NCBI GenBank assembly: GCA_963921935.1
Contig: OY998175.1
Coordinates: 286,782,246 to 286,846,245, forward strand
Reading direction: 5' to 3'
From: Galeruca laticollis
Lineage: Eukaryota > Arthropoda > Insecta > Coleoptera > Chrysomelidae
Length of the DNA stretch: 64,000 nt
This document shows positions 11,946-25,867 of this stretch, piece by piece; positions within the stretch are counted from its first letter, which is position 1; each line of letters begins with the position of its first letter. Below the pieces are notes generated by a model. That model had not been told where the DNA came from, did no database searches, and saw only the letters and a list, made by a program, of their open reading frames with translations. Made by a program: the position numbers and the translations under genes.

Positions 11946-14900
11946 CTCAAAAAATTGAATGAATACTTCCATTATTTTGGTCCGTACTATTTTTTATATG
12001 AAGACATGTTTTCTTTTAACTTAAATGCTCTCCTAATATTTGAAACATTTATCTTATCGAAAAATGGACAACACCAGTCGATTTGTCGTATCAAAGAACC
12101 CTTATTCTTATAATTTCAGTATTTTTTGAGAGGAAAAATATTTTTTGTCAAATATGTAGCTGGACTATAGTAAGGAAAATATTGCATTTTTCGCAATTCT
12201 CCAAAAATATATATATTTTTGGCCTATCATCCCCTCGAAACATGTTCGATTATATGAAATTTCATCTTAAATCGAAGGGGTGACTTTGTTAATGCCCTAA
12301 TTCTATCAATTTTTGAATAACTATGGATATTTGATTTTACCCTCTTCATTGGATACTCCACGTTTTACGCACTCTACTTCCGAATTGCATCATTGTAGAG
12401 CACTCCCGATTTTTTATATCATAGATGGGGGACCTTTGACGATATTTTCTCAGAAAATTGAATGAATACTTCCATTATTTTGGTGTGTACTATTTTTTAT
12501 ATGAAGGCATGTTTTCTTTTAACTTAAATGCTCTCCTAATATTTGAAACATTTATCTTATCGAAAAATGGACAACACCTGTCGATTTGTCGTATCAAAGA
12601 AACCCTATTCTCATAATTTCAGTATTTTTTGAGAGGAAAAAAATTTTTCGTCAAATATGTAGCTGGACTATAGTAAGGAAAATATTGCATTTTTCGCAAT
12701 TGTCCAAAAATATATTTTTGGCCTATCATCCCCTCGAAACATGTTCGATTACATAAAAATTCATCAAAAATCGATGGGTGACTTTGTTAATGCCCTAATT
12801 CTATAAATTTTTGAATAACTATGAATATTTGATTTTACCCTCTTCATTGGATACTCCACGTTTGACGCACTCTACTTCCGAATCGCATCATTGTAGAGCA
12901 CTCCCGATTTTTTATATCATAGATGGGACCTTTGACGATACTTTCTCAGAAAATTGAATGAATACTTCCATTATTTTGGTCTGTACTATTTTTTATATGG
13001 AGGCATGTTTTCTTTTAACTTAAATGTTCTCCTGATATTTGAAACATTTATCTTATCGAAAAATGGACAACACCAGTCGATTTGTCGTATCAAAGAACCC
13101 TTATTCTTATAATTTCAGTATTTTTTGAGAGGAAAAATATTTTTCGTCAAATATGTAGGTGGACTATAAGTAAGGAAAATATTGCATTTTCGCAATTCTC
13201 CAAAAATATATTTTTGGCCTATCATCCCCTCGATACGTTCGATTAGATGAAAATCCATCTAAAATCGATGGGTGACTTTGTTAATGCCCGAATTCTATCT
13301 ATTTTTGAATAACTATGGATATTTGATTTTACCCTCTTCATTGGATACTCCACGTTTGACGCACTCTACTCCCAAATCGCATCATTGTAGAGCACTCCCG
13401 ATTTTTTATATCATAGATGGGACCTTTGACGATACTTTCTCAGAAAATTGAATGAATACTTCCATTATTTTGGTCTGTACTATTTTTTATATGAAGGCAT
13501 GTTTTCTTCTAACTTAAATGCTCTCCTAATATTTGAAACATTTATCTTATCGAAAAATGGACAACACCAGTCGATTTGTCGTATCAAAAAACCCTTATTC
13601 TTATAATTTCAGTATTTTTTGAGAGGAAAAATATTTTTCGTCAAATATGTAGCTGGACTATATAAAGTAAGGAAAATATTGCATTTTTCGCAATTCTCCA
13701 GAAATATATTTTTGGCCTATCATTCCCTCGAAACATGTTCGATTAGATGAAAATTCATCTGAAATCGATGGGTGACTTTGTTAATGCCCTAATTCATTCA
13801 ATTTTTGAATAACTATGAATATTTGATTTTACCCTCTTCATTGGATACTCCACGTTTGACGCACTCTACTTCCGAATCGCATCATTGTAGAGCACTCCCG
13901 ATTTTATATCATAGATGGGACCTTTGACGATACTTTCTCAAAAAATTGAATGAATACTTCCATTATTTTGGTCCGTACTATTTTTTATATGAAGACATGT
14001 TTTCTTTTAACTTAAATGCTCTCCTAATATTTGAAACATTTATCTTATCGAAAGATGGACAACACCAGTCGATTTGTCGTATCAAAGAACCCTTATTCTT
14101 ATAATTTCAGTATTTTTTGAGAGGAAAAATATTTTTTGTCAAATATGTAGCTGGACTATAGTAAGGAAAATATTGCATTTTTCGCAATTCTCCAAAAATA
14201 TATATATTTTTGGCCTATCATCCCCTCGAAACATGTTCGATTATATGAAAATTCATCTAAAATCGAAGGGGTGACTTTGTTAATGCCCTAATTCTATCAA
14301 TTTTTGAATAACTATGGATATTTGATTTTACCCTCTTCATTGGATACTCCACGTTTTACGCACTCTACTTCCGAATTGCATCATTGTAGAGCACTCCCGA
14401 TTTTTTATATCATAGATGGGGGACCTTTGACGATATTTTCTCAGAAAATTGAATGAATACTTCCATTATTTTGGTGTGTACTATTTTTTATATGAAGGCA
14501 TGTTTTCTTTTAACTTAAATGCTCTCCTAATATTTGAAACATTTATCTTATCGAAAAATGGACAACACCTGTCGATTTGTCGTATCAAAGAACCCCTATT
14601 CTTATAATATCAGTATTTTTTGAGAGGAAAAAAATTTTTCGTCAAATATGTAGCTGGACTATAGTAAGGAAAATATTGCATTTTTCGCAATTCCCCAAAA
14701 ATATATTTCTGGCCTATCATTCCCTCGAAACATGTTCGATTAGATGAAAATCCATCTAAAATCGATGGGTGACTTTGTTAATGCCCTAATTCTATCAATT
14801 TTTGAATAACTATGGATATTTGATTTTACCCTCTTCATTGGATACTCCACGTTTGACGCACTCTACTTCCGAATCGCATCATTGTAGAGCACTCCCGATT

Positions 14901-17341
14901 TTTTATAGTATAGATGGGACCTTTGACGATACTTTCTCTGAAAATTGAATGAATACTTCCATTATTTTTGTCTGTACTATTTTTTATATGAAGGCATGTT
15001 GTCTTTTAACTTAAATGTTCTCCTGATATTTGAAACATTTATCTTATCGAAAAATGGACAACACCAGTCGATTTGTCGTATCAAAGAACCCTTATTCTTA
15101 TAATTTCAGTATTTTTTGAGAGGAAAAATATTTTTCGTCAAATATGTAACTGGACTATAGTAAGGAAAATATTGCATTTTCGCAATTCTCCAAAAATATA
15201 TTTTTGGCCTATCATCCCCTCGATACGTTCGATTAGATGAAAATCCATCTAAAATCGATGGGTGACTTTGTTAATGCCCGAATTCTATCAATTTTTGAAT
15301 AACTATGGATATTTGATTTTACCCTCTTCATTGGATACTCCACGTTTGACGCACTCTACTCCCAAATCGCATCATTGTAGAGCACTCCCGATTTTTTATA
15401 TCATAGATGGGACCTTTGACGATACTTTCTCAGAAAATTGAATGAATACTTCCATTCTTTTGGTCTGTACTATTTTTTATATGAAGGCATGTTTTCTTCT
15501 AACTTAAATGCTCTCCTAATATTTGAAACATTTATCTTATCGAAAAATGGACAACACCAGTCGATTTGTCGTATCAAAAAACCCTTATTCTTATAATTTC
15601 AGTATTTTTTGAGAGGAAAAATATTTTTCGTCAAATATGTAGCAGGACTATATAAAGTAAGGAAAATATTGCATTTTTCGCAATTCTCCAGAAATATATT
15701 TTTGGCCTATCATCCCCTCGAAACATGTTCGATTAGATGAAAATTCATCTGAAATCGATGGGTGACTTTGTTAATGCCCTAATTCTATCAATTTTTGAAT
15801 GACTATGAATATTTGATTTTACCCTCTTCATTGGATACTCCACGTTTGACGCACTCTACTTCCGAATCGCATCATTGTAGAGCACTCCCGATTTTATATC
15901 ATAGATGGGACCTTTGACGATACTTTCTCAAAAAATTGAATGAATACTTCCATTATTTTGGTCCGTACTATTTTTTATATGAAGACATGTTTTCTTTTAA
16001 CTTAAATGCTCTCCTAATATTTGAAACATTTATCTTATCGAAAAATGGACAACACCAGTCGATTTGTCGTATCAAAGAACCCTCATTCTTATAATTTCAG
16101 TATTTTTTGAGAGGAAAAATATTTTTTGTCAAATATGTAGCTGGACTATAGTGAGGAAAATATTGCATTTTTCGCAATTCTCCAAAAATATATATATTTT
16201 TGGCCTATCATCCCCTCGAAACATGTTCGATTATATGAAAATTCATCTAAAATCGAAGGGGTGACTTTGTTAATGCCCTAATTCTATCAATTTTTGAATA
16301 ACTATGGATATTTGATTTTACCCTTTTCATTGGATACTCCACGTTTTACGCACTCTACTTCCGAATTGCATCATTGTAGAGCACTCCCGATTTTTTATAT
16401 CATAGATGGGGGACCTTTGACGATATTTTCTCAGAAAATTGAATGAATACTTCCATTATTTTGGTGTGTACTATTTTTTATATGAAGGCATGTTTTCTTT
16501 TAACTTAAATGCTCTCCTAATATTTGAAACATTTATCTTATCGAAAAATGGACAACACCTGTCGATTTGTCGTATCAAAGAACCCCTATTCTTATAATTT
16601 CAGTATTTTTTGAGAGGAAAAAAATTTTTCGTCAAATATGTAGCTGGACTATAGTAAGGGAAATATTGCATTTTTCGCAATTCTCCAAAAATATATTTCT
16701 GGCCTATCATTCCCTCGAAACATGTTCGATTAGATGAAAATCCATCTAAAATCGATGGGTGACTTTGTTAATGCCCGAATTCTATCAATTTTTGAATAAC
16801 TATGGATATTTGATTTTACCCTCTTCATTGGATACTCCACGTTTGACGCACTCTACTCCCAAATCGCATCATTGTAGAGCACTCCCGATTTTTTATATCA
16901 TAGATGGGACCTTTGACGATACTTTCTCAGAAAATTGAATGAATACTTCCATTATTTTGGTCTGTACTATTTTTTATATGAAGGCATGTTTTCTTCTAAC
17001 TTAAATGCTCTCCTAATATTCGAAACATTTATCTTATCGAAAAATGGACAACACCAGTCGATTTGTCGTATCAAAAAACCCTTATTCTTATAATTTCAGT
17101 ATTTTTTGAGAGGAAAAATATTTTTCGTCAAATATGTAGCAGGACTATATAAAGTAAGGAAAATATTGCATTTTTCGCAATTCTCCAGAAATATATTTTT
17201 GGCCTATCATCCCCTCGAAACATGTTCGATTAGATGAAAATTCATCTGAAATCGATGGGTGACTTTGTTAATGCCCTAATTCTATCAATTTTTGAATAAC
17301 TATGGATATTTGATTTTACCCTCTTCATTGGATACTCCACG
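11946..17341 (+). repeat. Dodecamer HOR, second copy, truncated
   Basis: Units start at 11946, 12449, 12945, 13439, 13937, 14440, 14936, 15429, 15927, 16430 and 16926. They match the copy at 5968 at a constant 5,978-bp shift with few differences by eye, for example AGCTGGACTATATAAAG near 13650 where the first copy has AGCAGG. The match breaks inside unit 16926 at CCACGTTTTACG (~17341), where the first copy has CCACGTTTGACG (~11363). From there this unit continues as class a, not class c. Confidence 0.85.
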
Positions 17342-18919
17342 TTTTACGCACTCTACTTCCGAATTGCATCATTGTAGAGCACTCCCGATTTTTTATATCA
17401 TAGATGGGGGACCTTTGACGATATTTTCTCAGGAAATTGAATGAATACTTCCATGATTTTTGTCTGTACTATTTTTTATATGAAGGCATGTTTTCTTTTA
17501 ACTTAAATGCTCTCCTGATATTTGAAACATTTATCTTATCGAAAAATGGACAACACCAGTCGATTTGTCGTATCAAAGAACCCTTATTCTTATAATTTCA
17601 GTATTTTTTGAGAGGAAAAATATTTTTCGTCAAATATGTAGCTGGACTATAGTAAGGAAAATATTGCATTTTCGCAATTCTCCAAAAATATATTTTTGGC
17701 CTATCATCCCCTCGAAACATGTTCGATTAGAATAAAATTCATCAAAAAACGATGGGTGACTTTGTTAATGCCCTAATTCTATAAATTTTTGAATAACTAT
17801 GAATATTCGATTTTATCCTCTTCATTGGATACTCCACGTTTGACGCACTCTACTTCCGACTCGCATCATTGTAGAGCACTCCTGATTTTTTATATTATAG
17901 ATGGGACCTTTGACGATACTTTCTCAGAAAATTGAATGAATACTTCCATTATTTTGGTCTGTACTATTTTTTATATGAAGGCATGTTTTCTTCTAACTTA
18001 AATGCTCTCCTAATATTTGAAACATTTATCTTATCGAAAAATGGACAACACCAGTCGATTTGTCGTATCAAAAAACCCTTATTCTTATAATTTCAGTATT
18101 TTTTGAGAGGAAAAATATTTTTCGTCAAATATGTAGCAGGACTATATAAAGTAAGGAAAATATTGCATTTTTCGCAATTCTCCAGAAATATATTTTTGGC
18201 CTATCATCCCCTCGAAACATGTTCGATTAGATGAAAATTCATCTGAAATCGATGGGTGACTTTGTTAATGCCCTAATTCTATCAATTTTTGAATAACTAT
18301 GGATATTTGATTTTACCCTCTTCATTGGATACTCCACGTTTTACGCACTCTACTTCCGAATTGCATCATTGTAGAGCACTCCCGATTTTTTATATCATAG
18401 ATGGGGGACCTTTGACGATATTTTCTCAGGAAATTGAATGAATACTTCCATTATTTTTGTCTGTACTATTTTTTATATGAAGGCATGTTTTCTTTTAACT
18501 TAAATGCTCTCCTGATATTTGAAACATTTATCTTATCGAAAAATGGACAACACCAGTCGATTTGTCGTATCAAAGAACCCTTATTCTTATAATTTCAGTA
18601 TTTTTTGAGAGGAAAAATATTTTTCGTCAAATATGTAGCTGGACTATAGTAAGGAAAATATTGCATTTTCGCAATTCTCCAAAAATATATTTTTGGCCTA
18701 TCATCCCCTCGAAACATGTTCGATTAGAATAAAATTCATCAAAAAACGATGGGTGACTTTGTTAATGCCCTAATTCTATAAATTTTTGAATAACTATGAA
18801 TATTTGATTTTATCCTCTTCATTGGATACTCCACGTTTGACGCACTCTACTTCCGAATCGCATCATTGTAGAGCACTCCCGATTTTTTATATCATAGATG
18901 GGACCTTTGACGATACTTT
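16926..18919 (+). repeat. Tandem dimer duplication da-e / da-e at the block A to B boundary
   Basis: Units 16926 (502 bp) and 17428 (495 bp) are followed by 17923 (502 bp) and 18425 (495 bp), so a 997-bp dimer is repeated in tandem. Class da has a class d front and a class a end (GTTTTACGCAC, GAATTGC, GGGGGACC, CTCAGG at the next unit start). Class e has a class c-like front and a b-like end (TTAGAATAAAATTCATC). The first e unit carries private changes (CCATGATTTTTG, ATATTCGATT, CCGACTCGC, CTCCTGATTTT) absent from the second. Confidence 0.82.
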
Positions 18920-21899
18920 CTCAGAAAATTGAATGAATACTTCCATTATTTTGGTCTGTACTATTTTTTATATGAAGGCATGTTTTCTTTTAACTTAAAT
19001 GCTCTCCTGATATTTGAAACATTTATCTTATCGAAAAATGGACAACACCAGTCGATTTGTCGTATCAAAGAACCCTTATTCTTATAATTTCAGTATTTTT
19101 TGAGAGGAAAAATATTTTTCATCAAATATGTAGCTGGACTATAGTAAGGAAAATATTGCATTTTCGCAATTCTCCAAAAATATATTTTTGGCCTATCATC
19201 CTCTCGATACGTTCGATTAGATGAAAATCCATCTAAAATCGATGGGTGACTTTGTTAATGCCCGAATTCTATCAATTTTTGAATAACTATGGATATTTGA
19301 TTTTATCCTTTTCATTGGATACTCCACGTTTGACGCACTCTACTTCCGAATCGCATCATTGTAGAGTACTCCCGATTTTTTATATCATAGATGGGACCTT
19401 TGACGATACTTTCCCAGAAAATTGAATGAATACTTCCATTATTTTGGTCTGTACTATTTTTTATATGAAGGCATGTTTTCTTCTAACTTAAATGCTCTCC
19501 TAATATTTGAAACATTTATCTTATCGAAAAATGGACAACACCAGTCGATTTGTCGTATCAAAGAACCCTTATTCTTATAATTTCAGTATTTTTTGAGAGG
19601 AAAAATATTTTTTGTCAAATATGTAGCTGGACAGTAAGGAAAATATTGCATTTTTCGCAATTCTCCAAAAATATATATATTTTTGGCCTATCATCCCCTC
19701 GAAACATGTTCGATTATATGAAAATTCATCTAAAATCGAAGGGGTGACTTTGTTAATGCCCTAATTCTATCAATTTTTGAATAACTATGGATATTTGATT
19801 TTACCCTTTTCATTGGATACTCCACGTTTTACGCACTCTACTTCCGAATTGCATCATTGTAGAGCACTCCCGATTTTTTATATCATAGATGGGGGACCTT
19901 TGACGATATTTTCTCAGGAAATTGAATGAATACTTCCATTATTTTTGTCTGTACTATTTTTTATATGAAGGCATGTTTTCTTTTAACTTAAATGCTCTCC
20001 TGATATTTGAAACATTTATCTTATCGAAAAATGGACAACACCAGTCGATTTGTCGTATCAAAGAACCCTTATTCTTATAATTTCAGTATTTTTTGAGAGG
20101 AAAAATATTTTTCGTCAAATATGTAGCTGGACTATAGTAAGGAAAATATTGCATTTTCGCAATTCTCCAAAAATATATTTTTGGCCTATCATCCCCTCGA
20201 AACATGTTCGATTAGAATAAAATTCATCAAAAAACGATGGGTGACTTTGTTAATGCCCTAATTCTATAAATTTTTGAATAACTATGAATATTTGATTTTA
20301 TCCTCTTCATTGGATACTCCACGTTTGACGCACTCTACTTCCGAATCGCATCATTGTAGAGCACTCCCGATTTTTTATATCATAGATGGGACCTTTGACG
20401 ATACTTTCTCAGAAAATTGAATGAATACTTCCATTATTTTGGTCTGTACTATTTTTTATATGAAGGCATGTTTTCTTTTAACTTAAATGCTCTCCTGATA
20501 TTTGAAATATTTATCTTATCGAAAAATGGACAACACCAGTCGATTTGTCGTATCAAAGAACCCTTATTCTTATAATTTCAGTATTTTTTGAGAGGAAAAA
20601 TATTTTTCGTCAAATATGTAGCTGGACTATAGTAAGGAAAATATTGCATTTTCGCAATTCTCCAAAAATATATTTTTGGCCTATCATCCTCTCGATACGT
20701 TCGATTAGATGAAAATCCATCTAAAATCGATGGGTGACTTTGTTAATGCCCGAATTCTATCAATTTTTGAATAACTATGGATATTTGATTTTATCCTCTT
20801 CATTGGATACTCCACGTTTGACGCACTCTACTTCCGAATCGCATCATTGTAGAGCACTCCCGATTTTTTATATCATAGATGGGACCTTTGACGATACTTT
20901 CTCAGAAAATTGAATGAATACTTCCATTATTTTGGTCTGTACTATTTTTTATATGAAGGCATGTTTTCTTCTAACTTAAATGCTCTCCTAATATTTGAAA
21001 CATTTATCTTATCGAAAAATGGACAACACCAGTCGATTTGTCGTATCAAAGAACCCTTATCTTATAATTTCAGTATTTTTTGAGAGGAAAAATATTTTTT
21101 GTCAAATATGTAGCTGGACTATAGTAAGGAAAATATTGCATTTTTCGCAATTCTCCAAAAATATATATATTTTTGGCCTATCATCCCCTCGAAACATGTT
21201 CGATTATATGAAAATTCATCTAAAATCGAAGGGGTGACTTTGTTAATGCCCTAATTCTATCAATTTTTGAATAACTATGGATATTTGATTTTACCCTTTT
21301 CATTGGATACTCCACGTTTTACGCACTCTACTTCCGAATTGCATCATTGTAGAGCACTCCCGATTTTTTATATCATAGATGGGGGACCTTTGACGATATT
21401 TTCTCAGAAAATTGAATGAATACTTCCATTATTTTGGTGTGTACTATTTTTTATATGAAGGCATGTTTTCTTTTAACTTAAATGCTCTCCTAATATTTGA
21501 AACATTTATCTTATCGAAAAATGGACAACACCTGTCGATTTGTCGTATCAAAGAACCCCTATTCTTATAATTTCAGTATTTTTTGAGAGGAAAAAAATTT
21601 TTCGTCAAATATGTAGCTGGACTAATAGTAAGGGAAATATTGCATTTTTCGCAATTCTCCAAAAATATATTTCTGGCCTATCATTCCCTCGAAACATGTT
21701 CGATTAGATGAAAATCCATCTAAAATCGATGGGTGACTTTGTTAATGCCCGAATTCTATCAATTTTTGAATAACTATGGATATTTGATTTTACCCTCTTC
21801 ATTGGATACTCCACGTTTGACGCACTCTACTCCCAAATCGCATCATTGTAGAGCACTCCCGATTTTTTATATCATAGATGGGACCTTTGACGATACTTT
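17923..21899 (+). repeat. Block B HOR copy 1 (3,977 bp)
   Basis: Units: da 17923, e 18425, f 18920, g 19413, e 19913, f 20408, g 20901, bc 21403. Private changes include CCCAGAAAATTG at 19413, GGACAGTAAGG near 19629 (3 bp shorter), a one-base deletion giving CCCTTATCTTATAA near 21055, and one added base giving GGACTAATAGTAAGG near 21618. Confidence 0.85.
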
Positions 21900-24800
21900 C
21901 TCAGAAAATTGAATGAATACTTCCATTATTTTGGTCTGTACTATTTTTTATATGGAGGCATGTTTTCTTCTAACTTAAATGCTCTCCTAATATTTGAAAC
22001 ATTTATCTTATCGAAAAATGGACAACACCAGTCGATTTGTCGTATCAAAAAACCCTTATTCTTATAATTTCAGTATTTTTTGAGAGGAAAAATATTTTTC
22101 GTCAAATATGTAGCAGGACTATATAAAGTAAGGAAAATATTGCATTTTTCGCAATTCTCCAGAAATATATTTTTGGCCTATCATCCCCTCGAAACATGTT
22201 CGATTAGATGAAAATTCATCTGAAATCGATGGGTGACTTTGTTAATGCCCTAATTCTATCAATTTTTGAATAACTATGGATATTTGATTTTACCCTCTTC
22301 ATTGGATACTCCACGTTTTACGCACTCTACTTCCGAATTGCATCATTGTAGAGCACTCCCGATTTTTTATATCATAGATGGGGGACCTTTGACGATATTT
22401 TCTCAGGAAATTGAATGAATACTTCCATTATTTTTGTCTGTACTATTTTTTATATGAAGGCATGTTTTCTTTTAACTTAAATGCTCTCCTGATATTTGAA
22501 ACATTTATCTTATCGAAAAATGGACAACACCAGTCGATTTGTCGTATCAAAGAACCCTTATTCTTATAATTTCAGTATTTTTTGAGAGGAAAAATATTTT
22601 TCGTCAAATATGTAGCTGGACTATAGTAAGGAAAATATTGCATTTTCGCAATTCTCCAAAAATATATTTTTGGCCTATCATCCCCTCGAAACATGTTCGA
22701 TTAGAATAAAATTCATCAAAAAACGATGGGTGACTTTGTTAATGCCCTAATTCTATAAATTTTTGAATAACTATGAATATTTGATTTTATCCTCTTCATT
22801 GGATACTCCACGTTTGACGCACTCTACTTCCGAATCGCATCATTGTAGAGCACTCCCGATTTTTTATATCATAGATGGGACCTTTGACGATACTTTCTCA
22901 GAAAATTGAATGAATACTTCCATTATTTTGGTCTGTACTATTTTTTATATGAAGGCATGTTTTCTTTTAACTTAAATGCTCTCCTGATATTTGAAACATT
23001 TATCTTATCGAAAAATGGACAACACCAGTCGATTTGTCGTATCAAAGAACCCTTATTCTTATAATTTCAGTATTTTTTGAGAGGAAAAATATTTTTCGTC
23101 AAATATGTAGCTGGACTATAGTAAGGAAAATATTGCATTTTCGCAATTCTCCAAAAATATATTTTTGGCCTATCATCCTCTCGATACGTTCGATTAGATG
23201 AAAATCCATCTAAAATCGATGGGTGACTTTGTTAATGCCCGAATTCTATCAATTTTTGAATAACTATGGATATTTGATTTTATCCTCTTCATTGGATACT
23301 CCACGTTTGACGCACTCTACTTCCGAATCGCATCATTGTAGAGCACTCCCGATTTTTTATATCATAGATGGGACCTTTGACGATACTTTCTCAGAAAATT
23401 GAATGAATACTTCCATTATTTTGGTCTGTACTATTTTTTATATGAAGGCATGTTTTCTTCTAACTTAAATGCTCTCCTAATATTTGAAACATTTATCTTA
23501 TCGAAAAATGGACAACACCAGTCGATTTGTCGTATCAAAGAACCCTTATTCTTATAATTTCAGTATTTTTTGAGAGGAAAAATATTTTTTGTCAAATATG
23601 TAGCTGGACTATAGTAAGGAAAATATTGCATTTTTCGCAATTCTCCAAAAATATATATATTTTTGGCCTATCATCCCCTCGAAACATGTTCGATTATATG
23701 AAAATTCATCTAAAATCGAAGGGGTGACTTTGTTAATGCCCTAATTCTATCAATTTTTGAATAACTATGGATATTTGATTTTACCCTTTTCATTGGATAC
23801 TCCACGTTTTACGCACTCTTCTTCCGAATTGCATCATTGTAGAGCACTCCCGATTTTTTATATCATAGATGGGGGACCTTTGACGATATTTTCTCAGGAA
23901 ATTGAATGAATACTTCCATTATTTTTGTCTGTACTATTTTTTATATGAAGGCATGTTTTCTTTTAACTTAAATGCTCTCCTGATATTTGAAACATTTATC
24001 TTATCGAAAAATGGACAACACCAGTCGATTTGTCGTATCAAAGAACCGTTATTCTTATAATTTCAGTATTTTTTGAGAGGAAAAATATTTTTCGTCAAAT
24101 ATGTAGCTGGACTATAGTAAGGAAAATATTGCATTTTCGCAATTCTCCAAAAATATATTTTTGGCCTATCATCCCCTCGAAACATGTTCGATTAGAATAA
24201 AATTCATCAAAAAACGATGGGTGACTTTGTTAATGCCCTAATTCTATAAATTTTTGAATAACTATGAATATTTGATTTTATCCTCTTCATTGGATACTCC
24301 ACGTTTGACGCACTCTACTTCCGAATCGCATCATTGTAGAGCACTCCCGATTTTTTATATCATAGATGGGACCTTTGACGATACTTTCTCAGAAAATTGA
24401 ATGAATACTTCCATTATTTTGGTCTGTACTATTTTTTATATGAAGGCATGTTTTCTTTTAACTTAAATGCTCTCCTGATATTTGAAACATTTATCTTATC
24501 GAAAAATGGACAACACCAGTCGATTTGTCGTATCAAAGAACCCTTATTCTTATAATTTCAGTATTTTTTGAGAGGAAAAATATTTTTCGTCAAATATGTA
24601 GCTGGACTATAGTAAGGAAAATATTGCATTTTCGCAATTCTCCAAAAATATATTTTTGGCCTATCATCCTCTCGATACGTTCGATTAGATGAAAATCCAT
24701 CTAAAATCGATGGGTGACTTTGTTAATGCCCGAATTCTATCAATTTTTGAATAACTATGGATATTTGATTTTATCCTCTTCATTGGATACTCCACGTTTG

Positions 24801-25867
24801 ACGCACTCTACTTCCGAATCGCATCATTGTAGAGCACTCCCGATTTTTTATATCATAGATGGGACCTTTGACGATACTTTCTCAGAAAATTGAATGAATA
24901 CTTCCATTATTTTGGTCTGTACTATTTTTTATATGAAGGCATGTTTTCTTCTAACTTAAATGCTCTCCTAATATTTGAAACATTTATCTTATCGAAAAAT
25001 GGACAACACCAGTCGATTTGTCGTATCAAAGAACCCTTATTCTTATAATTTCAGTATTTTTTGAGAGGAAAAATATTTTTTGTCAAATATGTAGCTGGAC
25101 TATAGTAAGGAAAATATTGCATTTTTCGCAATTCTCCAAAAATATATATATTTTTGGCCTATCATCCCCTCGAAACATGTTCGATTATATGAAAATTCAT
25201 CTAAAATCGAAGGGGTGACTTTGTTAATGCCCTAATTCTATCAATTTTTGAATAACTATGGATATTTGATTTTACCCTTTTCATTGGATACTCCACGTTT
25301 TACGCACTCTACTTCCGAATTGCATCATTGTAGAGCACTCCCGATTTTTTATATCATAGATGGGGGACCTTTGACGATATTTTCTCAGAAAATTGAATGA
25401 ATACTTCCATTATTTTGGTGTGTACTATTTTTTATATGAAGGCATGTTTTCTTTTAACTTAAATGCTCTCCTAATATTTGAAACATTTATCTTATCGAAA
25501 AATGGACAACACCTGTCGATTTGTCGTATCAAAGAACCCCTATTCTTATAATTTCAGTATTTTTTGAGAGGAAAAAAATTTTTCGTCAAATATGTAGCTG
25601 GGAAATATTGCATTTTTCGCAATTCTCCAAAAATATATTTCTGGCCTATCATTCCCTCGAAACATGTTCGATTAGATGAAAATCCATCTAAAATCGATGG
25701 GTGACTTTGTTAATGCCCGAATTCTATCAATTTTTGAATAACTATGGATATTTGATTTTACCCTCTTCATTGGATACTCCACGTTTGACGCACTCTACTC
25801 CCAAATCGCATCATTGTAGAGCACTCCCGATTTTTTATATCATAGATGGGACCTTTGACGATACTTT
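21900..25867 (+). repeat. Block B HOR copy 2 (3,968 bp)
   Basis: Units: da 21900, e 22402, f 22897, g 23390, e 23893, f 24388, g 24881, bc 25384. The final bc unit is only 484 bp because 12 bp (GACTATAGTAAG) are missing at the hotspot near 25600, leaving GTAGCTGGGAAATATTG. Otherwise it follows copy 1 closely. Confidence 0.85.

Larger units (their letters stand above)
1..17427 (+). repeat. Block A: tetrameric a-b-c-d higher-order repeat region (M1-M35)
   Basis: Four unit classes follow in fixed order. Class a (503 bp) has a TA-extended central palindrome, TTTTTTGTC instead of TTTTTCGTC, AAATCGAAGG and GGGGGACC. Class b (496 bp) has ACCTGTCG and GGAAAAAAATTTTTCG. Class c (493/494 bp) has CTCCTGATATTTG, GCATTTTCGC (one T fewer) and CTCGATACGTTCG. 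Class d (498 bp) has GCAGGACTATATAAAG and TCATCTGAAATCG. Tetramers a-b-c-d start at 1987, 3978, 5968, 7959, 11946 and 13937; the one at 9949 contains chimeric units. M1-M4 (1, 499, 995, 1489) are d, an a/b chimera, c and d. The last units are a (15927), b/c (16430) and d/a (16926). Confidence 0.9.
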
